The position numbers and the translations under genes were made by a program. Shown here in pieces: positions 46,097-56,711 of a stretch of DNA of 64,000 nt (its first letter is position 1; each line of letters opens with the position of its first letter). Source of the DNA: Bordetella parapertussis (GTDB lineage Bacteria > Pseudomonadota > Gammaproteobacteria > Burkholderiales > Burkholderiaceae_B); contig CAMDNZ010000003.1 of the NCBI GenBank assembly GCA_945903445.1, forward strand, positions 1 to 64,000, in the 5' to 3' direction. The notes beneath the pieces are model-generated. The model was not told the origin of the DNA. It worked only from the letters and a program-made list of their open reading frames with translations, and searched no databases.

Positions 46097-49000
46097 CCCA
46101 GGCTGCTGCCCAGGGTACGGCGAACGTCGTCTTCCGATCGACCGCTGCGTGACACGTAATCGTCGAACTGATCGTCACCGATCGTGCCGACGTTGAAATA
46201 CTGCGACTTCGGATGGCTGAAGTAAAAGCCCGACACGCTGGATGCCGGCAACATGGCATAGCTCTCGGTCAATTCCATGCCGATATCGGCGCAATCGAGC
46301 ACCTCAAACATGGGCGCTTTGATGACGTGTTCGGGGCAGGCCGGGTAGCCCGGTGCAGGTCGGATGCCGACGTACTTCTCGTCGATCAGCGCTTCGTTAT
46401 CCAGCGCCTCGTTTGCCGCATACCCCCACAAGTCTTGACGCACCCGAGCGTGCAGGCACTCGGCGAACGCCTCGGCCATCCGGTCGGCCAGCGCCTTCAG
46501 CATGATGCTGCTGTAATCGTCCAGCGCACGGTCGAACTCGGCTTCCTTTTTCTCGATGCCCAGGCCACCGGTGACCGCGAACATGCCGATGTAGTCGATC
46601 ACACCCGACGATTTCGGGGCGATGAAGTCGGCCAGGCACTTGTTCTCGACACCCTCGCGCTTGGCCCCCTGTTGCCGCAGATTGCGCCAGGTCATCAACA
46701 CTTCGCTACGCGACTCGTCGGTATAGACCTCGATGTCTTCGTCATTGACCGTGTTGGCCGGATAGAACGCGACCACACCATTGGCCGTCAACCAACGGCT
46801 TTCGACGATGCGCTTGAGCATGGCCTGGGCATCGGCGAACACTTTCACCGCCTGCTCGCCCACGACCTTGTCTTCCAGAATGCCGGGATAGCGGCCAAAC
46901 AGACTCCAGGTCTGGAACAAGGGCGTCCAGTCGATGTAGCGCGCGATGTCGGCCAGATCGTAATTCTTGAACGTACGACGCCCGATGAATTTCGGACGGG
47001 GCGGCGTGTAATTCGACCAGTCGATGGCGGGTCGCGTCTTGCGCGCGTCCGACAAGGGCAGGAGCGGTGCCGTCTTGCGGTTGGCATGGCGGCGGCGCAC
47101 GTCGTCGTACTCCTGGCGCAGCTCGTCCACATAGGTCTGCGCCTGATCGGACATCAAGTGAGTCGCCACGCCCACGCTACGGCTGGCGTCGGGCACATAG
47201 ATGACCGGGCCGTCGTAATGCGGCGATATCTTCACGGCAGTGTGAACCCGGCTGGTGGTGGCACCGCCGATCAACAGCGGCATCTTGCGGCTGCGGAAGT
47301 AGTCGTCGCGCTGCATTTCCGAGGCGACATAGGCCATCTCTTCCAAACTGGGCGTGATCAGACCCGACAGGCCGATGATATCGACCTTCTCTTCTTTGGC
47401 CGTTTCCAGAATCTTGGCGCAGGGCACCATCACGCCCATGTTCACGACTTCGAAGTTATTGCATTGCAGAACCACCGAGACGATGTTCTTGCCGATGTCG
47501 TGGACATCGCCCTTGACCGTGGCGATCACGATCTTGCCCTTGGCCCGGACGTCGCCGCCCGCTGCCGCGATCTGGCGTTTTTCTTCTTCGATGAAGGGGA
47601 TCAGATGAGCGACCGCCTGCTTCATGACACGCGCCGACTTCACCACTTGCGGCAAGAACATCTTGCCCGCGCCAAACAGGTCGCCGACGATGTTCATCCC
47701 GTCCATCAACGGGCCCTCGATGACTTCGATGGGTCGTCCGCCACGTGCGGCGATCTTCTGCCGAACTTCTTCGGTATCCTCGACGATGAACGCGGTGATG
47801 CCCGCCACCAGGGCATGCGCCAGGCGCTTTTCGACCGGCTGTTCGCGCCAGCTCAGATCTTCCTCGCGCTTGGCGCCCGCGCCTTTGACGGTCTCGGCGG
47901 TCTGCACCAGACGCTCGGTCGGTGAGCGCTCGTCGGTGGGATCGGTCCTGCCCACCGGCTGTTCGCGATCGAGGATGACGTCCTCGACCAGATCTTTGAG
48001 CGACGCGTCCAGGTCGGCATACACGCCCAACTGCCCGGCGTTGACGATGCCCATGGTCATGCCGGCCTGCACCGCGTAATACAAGAACACGGTGTGAATG
48101 GCTTCTCGCATCAGCTCGTTGCCGCGAAACGAGAAGCTGACGTTGGAGACGCCGCCCGAGATGCGGGCATGCGGCAGGTTCTCTCGAATCCAGCGGGTGC
48201 CTTCGATGAAATCGACCGCGTAGTGATTGTGCTCGTCGATGCCGGTGGCCACGGCAAACACGTTCGGATCGAAGATGATGTCCTCAGGCGGAAAGCCCAC
48301 CTCGTCCACCAGTAAGCGATAAGCACGACCGCAGATGTCACGGCGGCGCTGCAGGGTATCGGCCTGGCCCTCCTCGTCGAACGCCATCACCACAACTGCC
48401 GCACCATAACGGCGGCACAAGCGGGCGTGGTGCAAGAAGATATCGATGCCCTCTTTCATGGAAATCGAATTGACGACCGGCTTGCCCTGCACGCACTTCA
48501 GCCCGGTCTCGATGACTTCCCACTTCGAGCTGTCGATCATCACGGGCACCCGGGCGATATCGGGTTCGGATGCGATCAGATTCAGGAAGCGGTGCATACA
48601 CGCCACCGAATCCAGCATCGCCTCGTCCATGTTGAGGTCGATGATCTGCGCGCCGTTCTCGACTTGCTGACGCGCGACGGCCAGCGCCTCGTCGTATTTC
48701 TCTTCGCGGATCAGACGCGCGAACATCTTGCTACCGGTCACGTTGGTGCGCTCGCCGACATTGACGAACAAGGTGTCGTCATCGATGTTCAACGCTTCCA
48801 AACCCGATAAGCGCGTCTTGACAGGCGCTTCTGGCACCACGCGCGTGGGCAGTTGGCCGACCTTCTCGGCAATCGCGCGAATGTGATCGGGCGTGGTGCC
48901 GCAGCAACCGCCCGACATGTTGACCAATCCGGCGCGGGCGAACTCCTCGAGCAGGGCGGAAGTATCGGCAGGCGTCTCGTCGAAACCCGTATCGCTCATG

Positions 49001-49851
49001 GGATTGGGCAGGCCCGCGTTCGGATAGACGCACACGTAGGTATCGCACAGCTTGGACAGCTCGGCGATATAGGGCCGCATCAGTGCCGCGCCCAGCGCAC
49101 AGTTCAGCCCGATGGTGACGGGCCGGGCATGACGCACCGAATTCCAGAACGCCTCGACCGTCTGGCCCGACAGAATCCGGCCGGACGCGTCGGTGACCGT
49201 GCCGGAAATCATGACCGGCAAGCGCACGCCGCGTTGCTCGAACACTTCTTCGGTCGCGAAAATAGCGGCCTTGGCGTTCAAGGTGTCGAAGATCGTTTCG
49301 ATCAGGACGATATCGATACCACCGTCCAGCAAGCCCTCCAACTGCTCGATATAGGCGAGACGCAATTGATCGAAGGTGACATTGCGTGCGCCCGGATCGT
49401 TCACGTCCGGAGAAATCGACGCCGTCTTGGGCTGAGGCCCAAGCGCGCCCGCGACGAAACGGGGATGCTCGGGCGTGCTGAAGGCATCACAGGCCTCACG
49501 CGCCAGTCGCGCCGACTCGACATTCAATTCATAGGCCAACTCTGGCAGCTCGTAATCGCCTTGCGCGATGGACGTCGCACCAAATGTGTTGGTCTCGATG
49601 ACATCTGCACCGGCGGCCAGATACTGCTTGTGAATCTCGAGAATGATGTCCGGACGCACCAGCGAAAGCAGCTCGTTGTTGCCCTTGATGTCCTTGGCGT
49701 GATCGGCGAATCGCTTGCCGCGAAAATCGGCCTCGCCCAGCTTGTATTGCTGAATCATGGTGCCCATGGCGCCATCCAACACCAGAATGCGGCGCGCCAA
49801 CGCCCGAACGAACTCGGCACCATGGGTGTACTCGGAAATCGGATAGGGCAT
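46093..49851 (-). CDS. metH: Cobalamin-dependent methionine synthase
   Basis: 1252 residues from ATG 49851 ([11 protein letters not shown]); a longer in-frame reading to 49947 lacks homology. All four modules are present: homocysteine domain with LNCALG (near 247) and [10 protein letters not shown] (near 312) for zinc, methyltetrahydrofolate domain, cobalamin domain with DVHDIGKN (His ligand about 784), and the SAM reactivation domain with [10 protein letters not shown] (about 1163-1172). It methylates homocysteine using methyl-B12. The cobalamin riboswitch and btuB lie directly upstream on the other strand, tying its neighbourhood to B12 supply. It is slightly longer than E. coli MetH through an insert near residue 660-690. 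Confidence 0.97.
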   Translation of the reverse strand: MPYPISEYTHGAEFVRALARRILVLDGAMGTMIQQYKLGEADFRGKRFADHAKDIKGNNELLSLVRPDIILEIHKQYLAAGADVIETNTFGATSIAQGDYELPELAYELNVESARLAREACDAFSTPEHPRFVAGALGPQPKTASISPDVNDPGARNVTFDQLRLAYIEQLEGLLDGGIDIVLIETIFDTLNAKAAIFATEEVFEQRGVRLPVMISGTVTDASGRILSGQTVEAFWNSVRHARPVTIGLNCALGAALMRPYIAELSKLCDTYVCVYPNAGLPNPMSDTGFDETPADTSALLEEFARAGLVNMSGGCCGTTPDHIRAIAEKVGQLPTRVVPEAPVKTRLSGLEALNIDDDTLFVNVGERTNVTGSKMFARLIREEKYDEALAVARQQVENGAQIIDLNMDEAMLDSVACMHRFLNLIASEPDIARVPVMIDSSKWEVIETGLKCVQGKPVVNSISMKEGIDIFLHHARLCRRYGAAVVVMAFDEEGQADTLQRRRDICGRAYRLLVDEVGFPPEDIIFDPNVFAVATGIDEHNHYAVDFIEGTRWIRENLPHARISGGVSNVSFSFRGNELMREAIHTVFLYYAVQAGMTMGIVNAGQLGVYADLDASLKDLVEDVILDREQPVGRTDPTDERSPTERLVQTAETVKGAGAKREEDLSWREQPVEKRLAHALVAGITAFIVEDTEEVRQKIAARGGRPIEVIEGPLMDGMNIVGDLFGAGKMFLPQVVKSARVMKQAVAHLIPFIEEEKRQIAAAGGDVRAKGKIVIATVKGDVHDIGKNIVSVVLQCNNFEVVNMGVMVPCAKILETAKEEKVDIIGLSGLITPSLEEMAYVASEMQRDDYFRSRKMPLLIGGATTSRVHTAVKISPHYDGPVIYVPDASRSVGVATHLMSDQAQTYVDELRQEYDDVRRRHANRKTAPLLPLSDARKTRPAIDWSNYTPPRPKFIGRRTFKNYDLADIARYIDWTPLFQTWSLFGRYPGILEDKVVGEQAVKVFADAQAMLKRIVESRWLTANGVVAFYPANTVNDEDIEVYTDESRSEVLMTWRNLRQQGAKREGVENKCLADFIAPKSSGVIDYIGMFAVTGGLGIEKKEAEFDRALDDYSSIMLKALADRMAEAFAECLHARVRQDLWGYAANEALDNEALIDEKYVGIRPAPGYPACPEHVIKAPMFEVLDCADIGMELTESYAMLPASSVSGFYFSHPKSQYFNVGTIGDDQFDDYVSRSGRSEDDVRRTLGSSLG

Positions 49852-50277
49852 TGCGGGATAAGACACGGGCAACCTTGAAGAAGATACAAACGGTGCGCCA
49901 GCGGCAAGACTGTGGTGGATACGCCGCACACCCCGCCGCCCAGACAACCCTAAATTCTACCAAAGCGGCTTCTGTCGGTTTACGTCGTGATACATTCGAC
50001 CCGCTTCGGTGCTTGCAGCATGCGCGGCCCGACCCGACGGTCGCGGTCGCCATGGGGGCAAGGTAAACGGGAAACAGGAAGGCAGGTGCGCCCAGCCGCT
50101 CGAACAGCGGCTTTCCACGGTGCATCGCCATAGCCTGTGCTGCCCCCGCAACGGTCAAGGTGCGTTTCGCGCCATAGCCCGATACCGGCCGAAACGACCC
50201 GGATAGCGCGCCTCGCGGTATGCCGGATTTTCGTGAACGACGTGCGGGGTCGCGCGTCAGCACCTAGGCCAATAGTC
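49852..50277. other. Intergenic region between metH and btuB
   Basis: About 425 bases. The right two-thirds are the cobalamin riboswitch and the btuB leader. The left 150 bases must hold the metH promoter; no second riboswitch is visible on the minus strand. Confidence 0.6.
50010..50195 (+). ncRNA. Cobalamin riboswitch upstream of btuB
   Basis: The conserved elements occur in order on the plus strand: ggtaaacgggaa near 50062, gcccagccgctc with its hairpin partner near 50090-50112, the B12 box gctgcccccgcaacggt (about 50139-50155), and agcccgataccggcc (about 50176-50190) in the place of the usual AGCC-GGAGACCTGCC end. It lies 80-270 bases before btuB and should repress uptake when B12 is plentiful. 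Confidence 0.9.
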
Positions 50278-52125
50278 ATGAATCCCCGTATTGCTCCGCT
50301 GTTTGCAGGCGCGTTCGCCTGCGCCTCGCCGTTTGTCGCCGCCCAAGAACCGGCGCGTCTCGAACCCATCGTCGTCACCGCCAGCCGCATCGAGCAGCCC
50401 GCTCAACAGGTGTTGGGCGATGTCACGGTCATTGACCGCGACACGCTGGAACGCGCGGGCCAAAGCAGCTTGGCCGAGACCCTGGCCCGCAACGTGCCCG
50501 GCGTCCAATACATTGACAACGGCGGCCCGCAAAGCAAAAGCAGCCTGTTCATTCGGGGTGCCGAATCCGATCACACGCTGGTTCTGATCGACGGCATCCG
50601 CGTGAACAATGCAGAAGTGGGTACCGCTTTCCTGGAAGCCTTCTCGCCCGACATGTTCGACCGGGTCGAAGTGTTGCGTGGCGCGGCCAGCAGCCTGTAT
50701 GGCGCAGATGCCATCGGTGGTGTGGTCAACCTGCTGACCCATCGCCCGCGAGCCACCGACAAACCGTTTTCAGTCAATGCCTCGATCGGTTACGGCACGC
50801 ATGACACGCGTCGTGTCCGTTTGGGCGTCCGTGGCGCTGCGGCGGGCTGGGACTACTCGCTGGCAGGCGGCTATGGCCAGAGCCGGGGCTTTAACGCGAC
50901 CAATACCGACAATACGTTCTCCTACTCGCCCGATCGCGACGGCTACTACCAGAACAACGTTCTGGGCACCTTGGGCTATACCTGGGCAGCGGGCCACCGC
51001 TTGAGTCTGTTGGCTTATCGCGCCTACCTGAACAGCATGTACGACGGCGGTCCGGATTTTGTCACCGGCGAGTATTTCGACGATCGTGCCCGCACCAAAC
51101 AAGAGGTCTATGCGCTGACCAGCAGCAACCAGATCACCGACCGCTGGGAAAGCGCCTTGCGCGTGGCGTATAGCGACGACGAGCAACGCAATTACGCCAG
51201 CTTCGGCAAGTCGCGCTTCGCCAGCGAAAAGCACACCTATACCTGGCAGAACAACGTCAAGCTGACTCAGGCGCAAAACGCCTCGCTGATCCTGGAACGA
51301 TTGGAAGAGCGTCGCAGCGGCAGCACCACGTACGACATGCAGGATCGTCAGACCAATTCGGTAGGCGGCGTGTATCGCTTCGACCTGGGCCGTCACCACG
51401 TTCAATTCAACGCCCGCAACGATCACAGCTCGCAATACGGCGACGAAACCACCGGCGGCGCGGCTTACGGCTTCGACCTGACGCCCACCCTGCGTGCCGG
51501 TGTTGCCGGCAACACCGGCTTCAAGACGCCGACGTTCCAAGACCTGTACTACCCCGGTTTCAGCAATCCCGATCTGAAGCCCGAACGCTCGCGCAATATC
51601 GAGGCCAGCCTGCGCTACACCGACGACACCACCCGCCTGGGCGTGGTGGCTTATCACAATCGCATCAAGGATCTGATCGTCAACACGGGCGTCTCGTCGC
51701 TGCCGCTGGACAACGTCGAGCGCGCCACGATTCGTGGCGTCACCTTGAGCGGCGAGCACGACTTCGGTGCGACCACGGTTCGCGCCAGCGTCGATCTGCA
51801 ACGACCGATCAACGACAAGACCGACTTGCAGCTGCCCAACCGTGCCCGCCAGATCTGGCGTCTGGGCGCCGATCACCGACTGGGCGCGTGGCGCCTGGGC
51901 GGCGAGTTATATGTCTCGGGCAAGCGCTATGGCACCGGCTCGGCCGCCACCCGTCCGCGCCTGGGCGGCTACACGCTGGTCAACGCGCTGGCGAGCTACG
52001 ATATCAACAAGAATATTCAGGCCCAATTGCGGTGGAACAACATCTTCGATCGTCAATACACCCTGGTCCGTGGCTACGAAACCATGGGCTCGAACGTGTT
52101 CGTCAACCTGTCTTGGCGCATGTAA
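50278..52125 (+). CDS. btuB: TonB-dependent vitamin B12 outer-membrane receptor
   Basis: 615 residues from ATG 50278. A signal peptide ends near AAA/VAA-QEP, the TonB box is in EPIVVTASR (about 28-37), and the plug contains VLRGAASSLYGADAIGGVVNL. The rest is a 22-strand barrel ending in aromatic-rich strands (last residues NLSWRM). A B12 riboswitch upstream and btuF downstream identify the ligand as cobalamin. Confidence 0.95.
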   Translation: MNPRIAPLFAGAFACASPFVAAQEPARLEPIVVTASRIEQPAQQVLGDVTVIDRDTLERAGQSSLAETLARNVPGVQYIDNGGPQSKSSLFIRGAESDHTLVLIDGIRVNNAEVGTAFLEAFSPDMFDRVEVLRGAASSLYGADAIGGVVNLLTHRPRATDKPFSVNASIGYGTHDTRRVRLGVRGAAAGWDYSLAGGYGQSRGFNATNTDNTFSYSPDRDGYYQNNVLGTLGYTWAAGHRLSLLAYRAYLNSMYDGGPDFVTGEYFDDRARTKQEVYALTSSNQITDRWESALRVAYSDDEQRNYASFGKSRFASEKHTYTWQNNVKLTQAQNASLILERLEERRSGSTTYDMQDRQTNSVGGVYRFDLGRHHVQFNARNDHSSQYGDETTGGAAYGFDLTPTLRAGVAGNTGFKTPTFQDLYYPGFSNPDLKPERSRNIEASLRYTDDTTRLGVVAYHNRIKDLIVNTGVSSLPLDNVERATIRGVTLSGEHDFGATTVRASVDLQRPINDKTDLQLPNRARQIWRLGADHRLGAWRLGGELYVSGKRYGTGSAATRPRLGGYTLVNALASYDINKNIQAQLRWNNIFDRQYTLVRGYETMGSNVFVNLSWRM

Positions 52126-52982
52126 GACGCTGGCGGCGCGCGGCTTGGCTGGCCTGTGCGCTGCTCGCGCCCTGGACGTCGGGGCACGCGGCGGCCGATG
52201 CGTCGACGCGACGCGTCATCGCATTGGCACCGCACATCGTCGAGCTGGTCCATGCCGCTGGCGCGCAGGCGCAGCTTGCTGCCGTCGTGGACGGCAGCGA
52301 TTTTCCGCAGGACGCCCGCCAATTGCCACGCTTGGGCGACGGCACCCGCCTGAGCATCGAACGCGTATTAGGCTTGCGCCCCGATTTGGTGCTGGCATGG
52401 CAAGCGGCCCCGGTACGCAGCCTGCTGCCCTGGCTCGAACGCCACGGCATCGACGTCGAGTATGTCGATCCCCTCACGCTGGATGCGGTGGCCGATGCCG
52501 TCGATCTGATGGGCATTCGACTGGGCACGGCCGAGATCGCCCGCCCACGCGCCGCCGAATTTCGACGCCGTATCGCCGTATTGCGTGAGCGCCATGCCAA
52601 CGACGCGCCCGTGCGCGTCTTCATTCAATTGGGCACCTCGCCGATGTTCTCCCTGGGTGCGAGCAGCATCGTCACCGATGCGCTGCGTGCGTGCGGCGGC
52701 GTGAACGTCATGGCCGACATTGCACTCGCCGCGCCCCAGACCTCGATCGAAGGCGCATTGGCCACCCAGCCAGACGCCATTTTGACGGGCGATCCGCAAG
52801 CCGACATCCGGACGTTCTGGCAGCGCGCCGGTTGGCCTGCCGACGGTCGGGCCGACGAGCGTATCGTCGCCCTGTCGGCCGATGCACTGTACCGCCCTGG
52901 CCCTCGTCTGATCGACGCCACCGAACGCCTGTGCGAACGCCTCGATGCCATACGTCGGTTGCCCCAGCCAGCCGCGTTATGA
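52113..52982 (+). CDS. btuF: Periplasmic cobalamin-binding protein
   Basis: About 289 residues from a TTG at 52113, overlapping the end of btuB; no ATG is in frame nearby, so the start is uncertain. A signal peptide (RRWRRAAWLACALLAPW, AxA near 29) leads into a helical-backbone metal/vitamin-binding fold: RVIALAPHIVELVHAAGAQ, VLGLRPDLVLAW and GTSPMFSLGASSIVTDALRACGGVNV match BtuF. The btuC and btuD genes are not next to it, so it must rely on a transporter encoded elsewhere. Confidence 0.88.
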   Translation: MAHVRRWRRAAWLACALLAPWTSGHAAADASTRRVIALAPHIVELVHAAGAQAQLAAVVDGSDFPQDARQLPRLGDGTRLSIERVLGLRPDLVLAWQAAPVRSLLPWLERHGIDVEYVDPLTLDAVADAVDLMGIRLGTAEIARPRAAEFRRRIAVLRERHANDAPVRVFIQLGTSPMFSLGASSIVTDALRACGGVNVMADIALAAPQTSIEGALATQPDAILTGDPQADIRTFWQRAGWPADGRADERIVALSADALYRPGPRLIDATERLCERLDAIRRLPQPAAL

Positions 52983-53041
52983 TGGTCGATCGACGTGCAT
53001 ACCTGCACGCCTTCGCATATTGACTGACGCGCACGCCCTCC

Positions 53042-53830
53042 ATGACCTCTGAAGACACGCTTACCATTGCTGGCCAGACCTATGGCTCGCGCTTGCTGGT
53101 GGGTACCGGCAAGTACAAGGATTTCGAACAGACTCGTGCCGCCCTGGACGCCAGTGGTGCAGAAATCGTGACGGTCGCCATCCGCCGCACGAACATCGGC
53201 CAGGACGCCAGCCAGCCTAGCCTGCTGGATCACGTCCCGCCCTCGCAATTCACTTTGCTGCCCAATACCGCCGGTTGTTATACGGGCGACGACGCCGTAC
53301 GCACGCTGCGTTTGGCGCGCGAGCTGCTGGACGGCCACGATCTGGTCAAGCTGGAAGTGCTGGGCGATCCGCACACCCTGTTTCCCAACATGCCTGAAAC
53401 CTTGAGCGCCGCAAAAACGCTAGTGGCCGAAGGCTTCAAGGTCATGGTCTATTGCACCGACGACCCCATTCAATGCCGCATGCTGGAAGACATCGGCGTG
53501 GTGGCGGTCATGCCGCTGGCCTCGCTCATCGGCTCGGGCATGGGCATTCTGAATCCCTGGAACCTGCGTTTGATCATTGATCAGGCCCGCGTGCCGGTGC
53601 TGGTGGACGCCGGGGTGGGCACCGCATCGGATGCGACCATCGCCATGGAGCTGGGCTGCGATGGCGTGCTGATGAACACCGCGATTGCGGGCGCTCAAGA
53701 CCCCATTCGCATGGCGCGCGCAATGAAGTACGGCGTGCGAGCCGGTCGCGATGCGTTCCTGGCTGGCCGCGTGCCGCGCAAGCTGTACAGCGCGCAACCC
53801 TCCTCCCCCACGGAAGGTTTGATCTCGTGA
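53042..53830 (+). CDS. thiG: Thiazole synthase
   Basis: 262 residues. It forms the thiamine thiazole phosphate from deoxyxylulose phosphate, dehydroglycine and ThiS thiocarboxylate. The imine lysine is K103 in [39 protein letters not shown] and [10 protein letters not shown] are hallmark segments. No thiS or thiO lies immediately upstream within the window. The stop overlaps the GTG of thiD. Confidence 0.96.
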   Translation: MTSEDTLTIAGQTYGSRLLVGTGKYKDFEQTRAALDASGAEIVTVAIRRTNIGQDASQPSLLDHVPPSQFTLLPNTAGCYTGDDAVRTLRLARELLDGHDLVKLEVLGDPHTLFPNMPETLSAAKTLVAEGFKVMVYCTDDPIQCRMLEDIGVVAVMPLASLIGSGMGILNPWNLRLIIDQARVPVLVDAGVGTASDATIAMELGCDGVLMNTAIAGAQDPIRMARAMKYGVRAGRDAFLAGRVPRKLYSAQPSSPTEGLIS

Positions 53831-54636
53831 TCGCGAACGTCGTCAGCATTGCAGGACTCGATCCATCGGGTGGTGCCGGCATTCTGGCCGACGTCAAGGC
53901 CATGAGCGCCATGGGCGCGTACGGTTGCGCCGTGGTAGCTGCCTTGACCGCCCAGAACACCCACGGCGTGACGGGTATTTTGCCGGTCGATCCGACATTC
54001 GTTCGCCAGCAAATCGACACCCTGTGGGCCGATGTGCGTATCGACGCCGTCAAAGTGGGTATGCTGGGCCAGGCCATGGTGGTACGAACGGTGGCCGAGG
54101 CGCTCGAACGCCACGCGCCCGTCCATCTGGTGTTAGACCCGGTGATGGTGGCCAAAAGCGGCGACCTGTTACTCGAACGCGACGCCATCTCGATGATGCG
54201 CGAAGCACTGCTGCCGCAAACCACCCTGCTGACGCCCAATCTGCCAGAGGCTGGCGTGTTGCTGGACGAACGCCCGGTCGAAACCGTGCGCGAAATGCGC
54301 CGGGTGGCCGAGCGGCTGCGCGAGCGCATGGCCCACAGCGGCCGGCGCTGGGTCATGCTGAAAGGCGGCCACCTGCCCGGCGCCGAAACCATCGATTTGT
54401 TGCACGACGGCGACCGCATGATCGAGCTGCCCGCGCAGCGTATCGATACGCCCAACACGCACGGCACCGGTTGCACCTTGTCGGCCGCTTTGGCCGCGCT
54501 GCTACCGCAGACCGGCGACGTGCCGGAAGCGGCCCAGCGTGCCAAGCGCTATCTGACCGACGCCATCGCCCAGGCCGGACGGCTGCAGGTCGGCTCGGGC
54601 CATGGGCCGGTGCATCATTTCCATGCGTGGTGGTGA
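53827..54636 (+). CDS. thiD: Hydroxymethylpyrimidine/phosphomethylpyrimidine kinase
   Basis: 269 residues from GTG 53827, overlapping the thiG stop (GTGA). It phosphorylates HMP and HMP-P in thiamine synthesis. The ribokinase-fold motifs [13 protein letters not shown] at the start, [17 protein letters not shown] and the anion-hole [13 protein letters not shown] near the end are all present. It follows thiG directly, linking the two branches. Confidence 0.95.
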   Translation: MIANVVSIAGLDPSGGAGILADVKAMSAMGAYGCAVVAALTAQNTHGVTGILPVDPTFVRQQIDTLWADVRIDAVKVGMLGQAMVVRTVAEALERHAPVHLVLDPVMVAKSGDLLLERDAISMMREALLPQTTLLTPNLPEAGVLLDERPVETVREMRRVAERLRERMAHSGRRWVMLKGGHLPGAETIDLLHDGDRMIELPAQRIDTPNTHGTGCTLSAALAALLPQTGDVPEAAQRAKRYLTDAIAQAGRLQVGSGHGPVHHFHAWW

Positions 54637-54703
54637 AGCAGGTTGGCGGGCGGCAGCGAACCGGTACAATGCCACCCGTCCTCCCCTTTTCGTGCTCGAC
54701 GCC

Positions 54704-55384
54704 ATGAACGCCTCCACTTTGTCCGACATTGAACAAACCCGCTTCAATATGGTGGAACAGCAGATCCGCCCGTGGGATGTGCTGGACGAAACCGTCCTGG
54801 CCGCCCTGTGCGAGGTCCATCGCGAGAACTTCGTCCCTGCGGACAAACGCGCTCTGGCATTTTCCGATCTCGAACTGCCGCTGGTCGTAGACGGCGTCAA
54901 TACCCGCGAAACCATGCTGGCCCCGAAAGTCGAGGCCCGCCTGACGCAAGATCTGCAACTGATCGCCACCGACTGTGTGCTGGAAATCGGCACCGGTTCG
55001 GGTTACCAGGCCGCACTGATCGCCCATCTGGCGCAACAGGTCACCACAGTGGAAATCGACAGCCGCCTGTCCGCGTTCGCCAAGGGCAACCTGCAACGCA
55101 GCCAGGTTGCCAACGTCAAGGTCGAAACCGGCGACGGCCGCAATGGCTGGGGTTCGACCGAATACGATGCCATCCTGGTAACGGGTTCGGTGCCGGTCGT
55201 GCCGGATGCACTGAAGTATCAGCTGCGCGTGGGCGGCCGGATGGTCATTGTCGTAGGCCAAGCCCCCATCATGACGGCCGTTCGCATCACTCGCACGACC
55301 GCCGCGACGTTCGAGACTCAGCCCCTGTTCGACACGTTCATCAAACCGCTGCGCGGCACGGCCGTCTCGCAGTTCAAGTTTTAA
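54704..55384 (+). CDS. Protein-L-isoaspartate O-methyltransferase-like protein
   Basis: 226 residues from ATG 54704; a longer in-frame reading overlaps thiD. The SAM-binding core LEIGTGSGYQAALIAHLA and TVEID is followed by DAILVTGSVPVVPD, in the PCMT family pattern. The motif I environment differs somewhat from true Pcm, so the substrate may not be isoaspartate. It is followed by a TolC-family gene 3 bases downstream. Confidence 0.88.
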   Translation: MNASTLSDIEQTRFNMVEQQIRPWDVLDETVLAALCEVHRENFVPADKRALAFSDLELPLVVDGVNTRETMLAPKVEARLTQDLQLIATDCVLEIGTGSGYQAALIAHLAQQVTTVEIDSRLSAFAKGNLQRSQVANVKVETGDGRNGWGSTEYDAILVTGSVPVVPDALKYQLRVGGRMVIVVGQAPIMTAVRITRTTAATFETQPLFDTFIKPLRGTAVSQFKF

Positions 55385-55387
55385 GGT

Positions 55388-56707
55388 ATGCGCCGCTTCG
55401 CTTGGCGGCATAGCGCACTGGCGCTGCTGCTGTGGGCCACGGCCGGATCGGCTGCGGCCGACGATCTGATGCAGGTCTATCGTCAAGCATTGAGTGCCGA
55501 TCCCACGTATGCCGCTGCGCGAGCCGAACACCGGGCCGGGCTGGAACGCCTGCCTCAAGCCCGCGCTACGCTGCTGCCGCTGATTTCTGCCGAGGTCGGT
55601 CCCACCTATTCCGATGTGCGCAGTTCGCACAGCCTGCGGCGTCACGATGCCGGCGGGCGCGTTGCGTGGGATGTGGTGCTCACCCAGCCGCTGTTCGATT
55701 GGTCGCGCATGCAAAGCTACGAGCAGGCCAAGCTGGTCGTAGCCGCCACCGAAGTGCAATTCCATCAAGCGTATCAAGCCTTGCTGCTGCGCGTGGCAGA
55801 GGTTTATTTCAACGTGCTGTCGGCCCAGGATCAGTTGTCCGCCACACTGGGCGAACGCGCTGCGGTCGAACAACAGTTGGCCTTTGCCAAACGCAATTTC
55901 GAACTCGGCAGCGCCACGATCACCGACACGCACGAAGCGCAAGCGCGACTGGACATCGTACGCGCCCGGCAACTGCTGCTGGAGAACACGCTGGAGGTTC
56001 AGCGCGACATCCTCACTCAATTGACCGGTCAGCCACCGCGCGAGCTGGCACGCCTGCCCGATGCGGTCGCGCTGCCCGCGCCCGAGCCGGCCCGGCTGCA
56101 GGACTGGTCGGAGCAGGCCGAATCGTCAGCGGTCGCCGTCACGCTGGCGCACCTGCAGTCGCAGATCGCCGAACGCGACATCGACATCGCGCGTAGCGGT
56201 CACTACCCCACCGTCAATTTGCGCGCCACCAGCGGTAGCTCCGCCTCGCGCAGCTCATCGCGCGTATCGGACGGACGCCCCATCGACAGCAGTATCGGTG
56301 TGGTCTTATCCATTCCCTTGTACTCGGGCGGCGGCATCTCGTCACAAGTGACCGAGGCGGTGGCGCTTCAACAGCGTGCTCGCGAAAACCTGACCGCTGC
56401 GCGCCGTCAGGCCGTGCAGCAGACCCGCCAGCATTTCACGGGAGTGATCAGCGGACTGCTGCGCGTCGATGCGCTGCAAGCCGGTGAGCGCGCCAGCCGA
56501 TCGGCAGTAGAGGCCAACAAGGTCGCCTACGAAGTGGGTGTGCGTGTGAATCAGGACGTACTGGACGCACAGCAACAGCTCTATGCCACTCAACGCGATC
56601 TGGCACAGGCGCGCTACGCGACGCTGATGGCGGGATTACGCTTGAAAGCGGTCAACGGCACCCTGGCCGAAACCGACCTGAGCGCCATCAACCAGTTATT
56701 GCGTTGA
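55388..56707 (+). CDS. TolC-family outer-membrane efflux protein
   Basis: 439 residues with a signal peptide (about 1-22, GSAAA-DD). The mature start DLMQVYRQALSADPTYAAARAEHRAG and LTQPLFDWSRM are typical of TolC itself, more so than the two cassette channels in region 1. The C-terminal repeat has VNQDVLDAQQQLYATQRDLAQARY. The PCMT-like gene is directly upstream, a neighbour pair common in betaproteobacteria. It may serve several exporters, possibly including type I secretion. Confidence 0.92.
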   Translation: MRRFAWRHSALALLLWATAGSAAADDLMQVYRQALSADPTYAAARAEHRAGLERLPQARATLLPLISAEVGPTYSDVRSSHSLRRHDAGGRVAWDVVLTQPLFDWSRMQSYEQAKLVVAATEVQFHQAYQALLLRVAEVYFNVLSAQDQLSATLGERAAVEQQLAFAKRNFELGSATITDTHEAQARLDIVRARQLLLENTLEVQRDILTQLTGQPPRELARLPDAVALPAPEPARLQDWSEQAESSAVAVTLAHLQSQIAERDIDIARSGHYPTVNLRATSGSSASRSSSRVSDGRPIDSSIGVVLSIPLYSGGGISSQVTEAVALQQRARENLTAARRQAVQQTRQHFTGVISGLLRVDALQAGERASRSAVEANKVAYEVGVRVNQDVLDAQQQLYATQRDLAQARYATLMAGLRLKAVNGTLAETDLSAINQLLR

Positions 56708-56711
56708 GGGC

